Origin: Bacillota bacterium
GTDB taxonomy: Bacteria; Bacillota; Bacilli; Bacillales_B; DSM-18226
Assembly: GCA_021821235.1 (NCBI GenBank)
Contig: JAKACS010000276.1
Location: 1 to 5,391, forward strand
Reading direction: 5' to 3'
Length of the DNA: 5,391 nucleotides
Below the pieces are notes generated by a model, which was not told the DNA's origin, searched no databases, and was given only the letters and a program-made list of their open reading frames with translations. Each line of letters begins with the position of its first letter. Position 1 is the stretch's first letter. A program made the position numbers and the translations under genes. Below are positions 5,293 to 5,391 of this stretch, in pieces.

Positions 5293-5391
5293 TTAGAGCG
5301 TGTCCAAAAAGCGGTCCTTTTCATTTAAAGACAAGTACTTGTAGGTAAACTTCAGTTCCTTTTGTGGAAATTAATTCATTGGAAGTTATGA

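Noticed and set aside
5331..5342. Perfect 12-bp palindrome ACAAGTACTTGT.
   Set aside because: About one perfect 12-bp palindrome is expected by chance in a window of this size, and it has no gene-related position.

Overview
The window looks like an accessory, mosaic stretch of a low-to-moderate GC Firmicutes genome. The grounds are Bacillus-like Shine-Dalgarno sequences, TTG/GTG starts, a Firmicutes-type Rep protein and a zinc-finger-less TnpB subfamily; an Alicyclobacillus/Bacillus-like host is only a guess. It opens with the 3' end of a chromosomal-type flagellar gene (flgB). The usual next gene, flgC, is absent, and everything to the right is mobile or plasmid/phage-like DNA, much of it broken.

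Layout. (1) 2-217: C-terminal part of FlgB. (2) 218-681: no gene; it holds a probable 180-bp MITE-like element (240-419) with near-perfect 17-bp terminal inverted repeats and a 5-bp flanking repeat, a terminator-type hairpin (433-456), and a second hairpin region with two mutually exclusive folds (604-652). (3) 682-1833, minus strand: an IS605/IS1341-type TnpB pseudogene. Its N-terminus is missing and one in-frame TGA interrupts it, but its right end and the hairpins that would form the 3' part of an omega RNA are preserved. (4) 1834-2176: an AT-rich non-coding stretch that probably carries the promoter for the next block.

(5) 2177-4451, plus strand: a replication-like module. A 52-residue leader ORF ends in a GTGA overlap with the start of a 404-residue winged-helix Rep-type protein. 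An unrecognised 206-residue protein with an HTH-like C-terminus follows. Last comes the 5' end of a superfamily 2 helicase gene, with one frameshift and cut off just after Walker A. (6) 4433-4610: exactly where the helicase is lost, a dense cluster of six AGCATAA repeats (three in each orientation) appears. It contains a perfect 16-bp inverted repeat, a roughly 50-bp dyad, an AT-rich tract and a DnaA-box-like word. This is the most intriguing part of the window: an iteron-like origin or a recombinase site array. (7) 4611-4890: no gene seen. (8) 4891-5292, minus strand: the C-terminal fragment of an IS4-superfamily DDE transposase with a clear Y-R-E-K signature.

How it fits together (inference): leader, Rep, the 206-residue protein and the helicase look like the replication block of an integrated or decayed plasmid, ICE or prophage, with the repeat cluster as a candidate cis site. 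The flanking IS pieces and the MITE-like element show repeated insertion and decay next to a flagellar locus.
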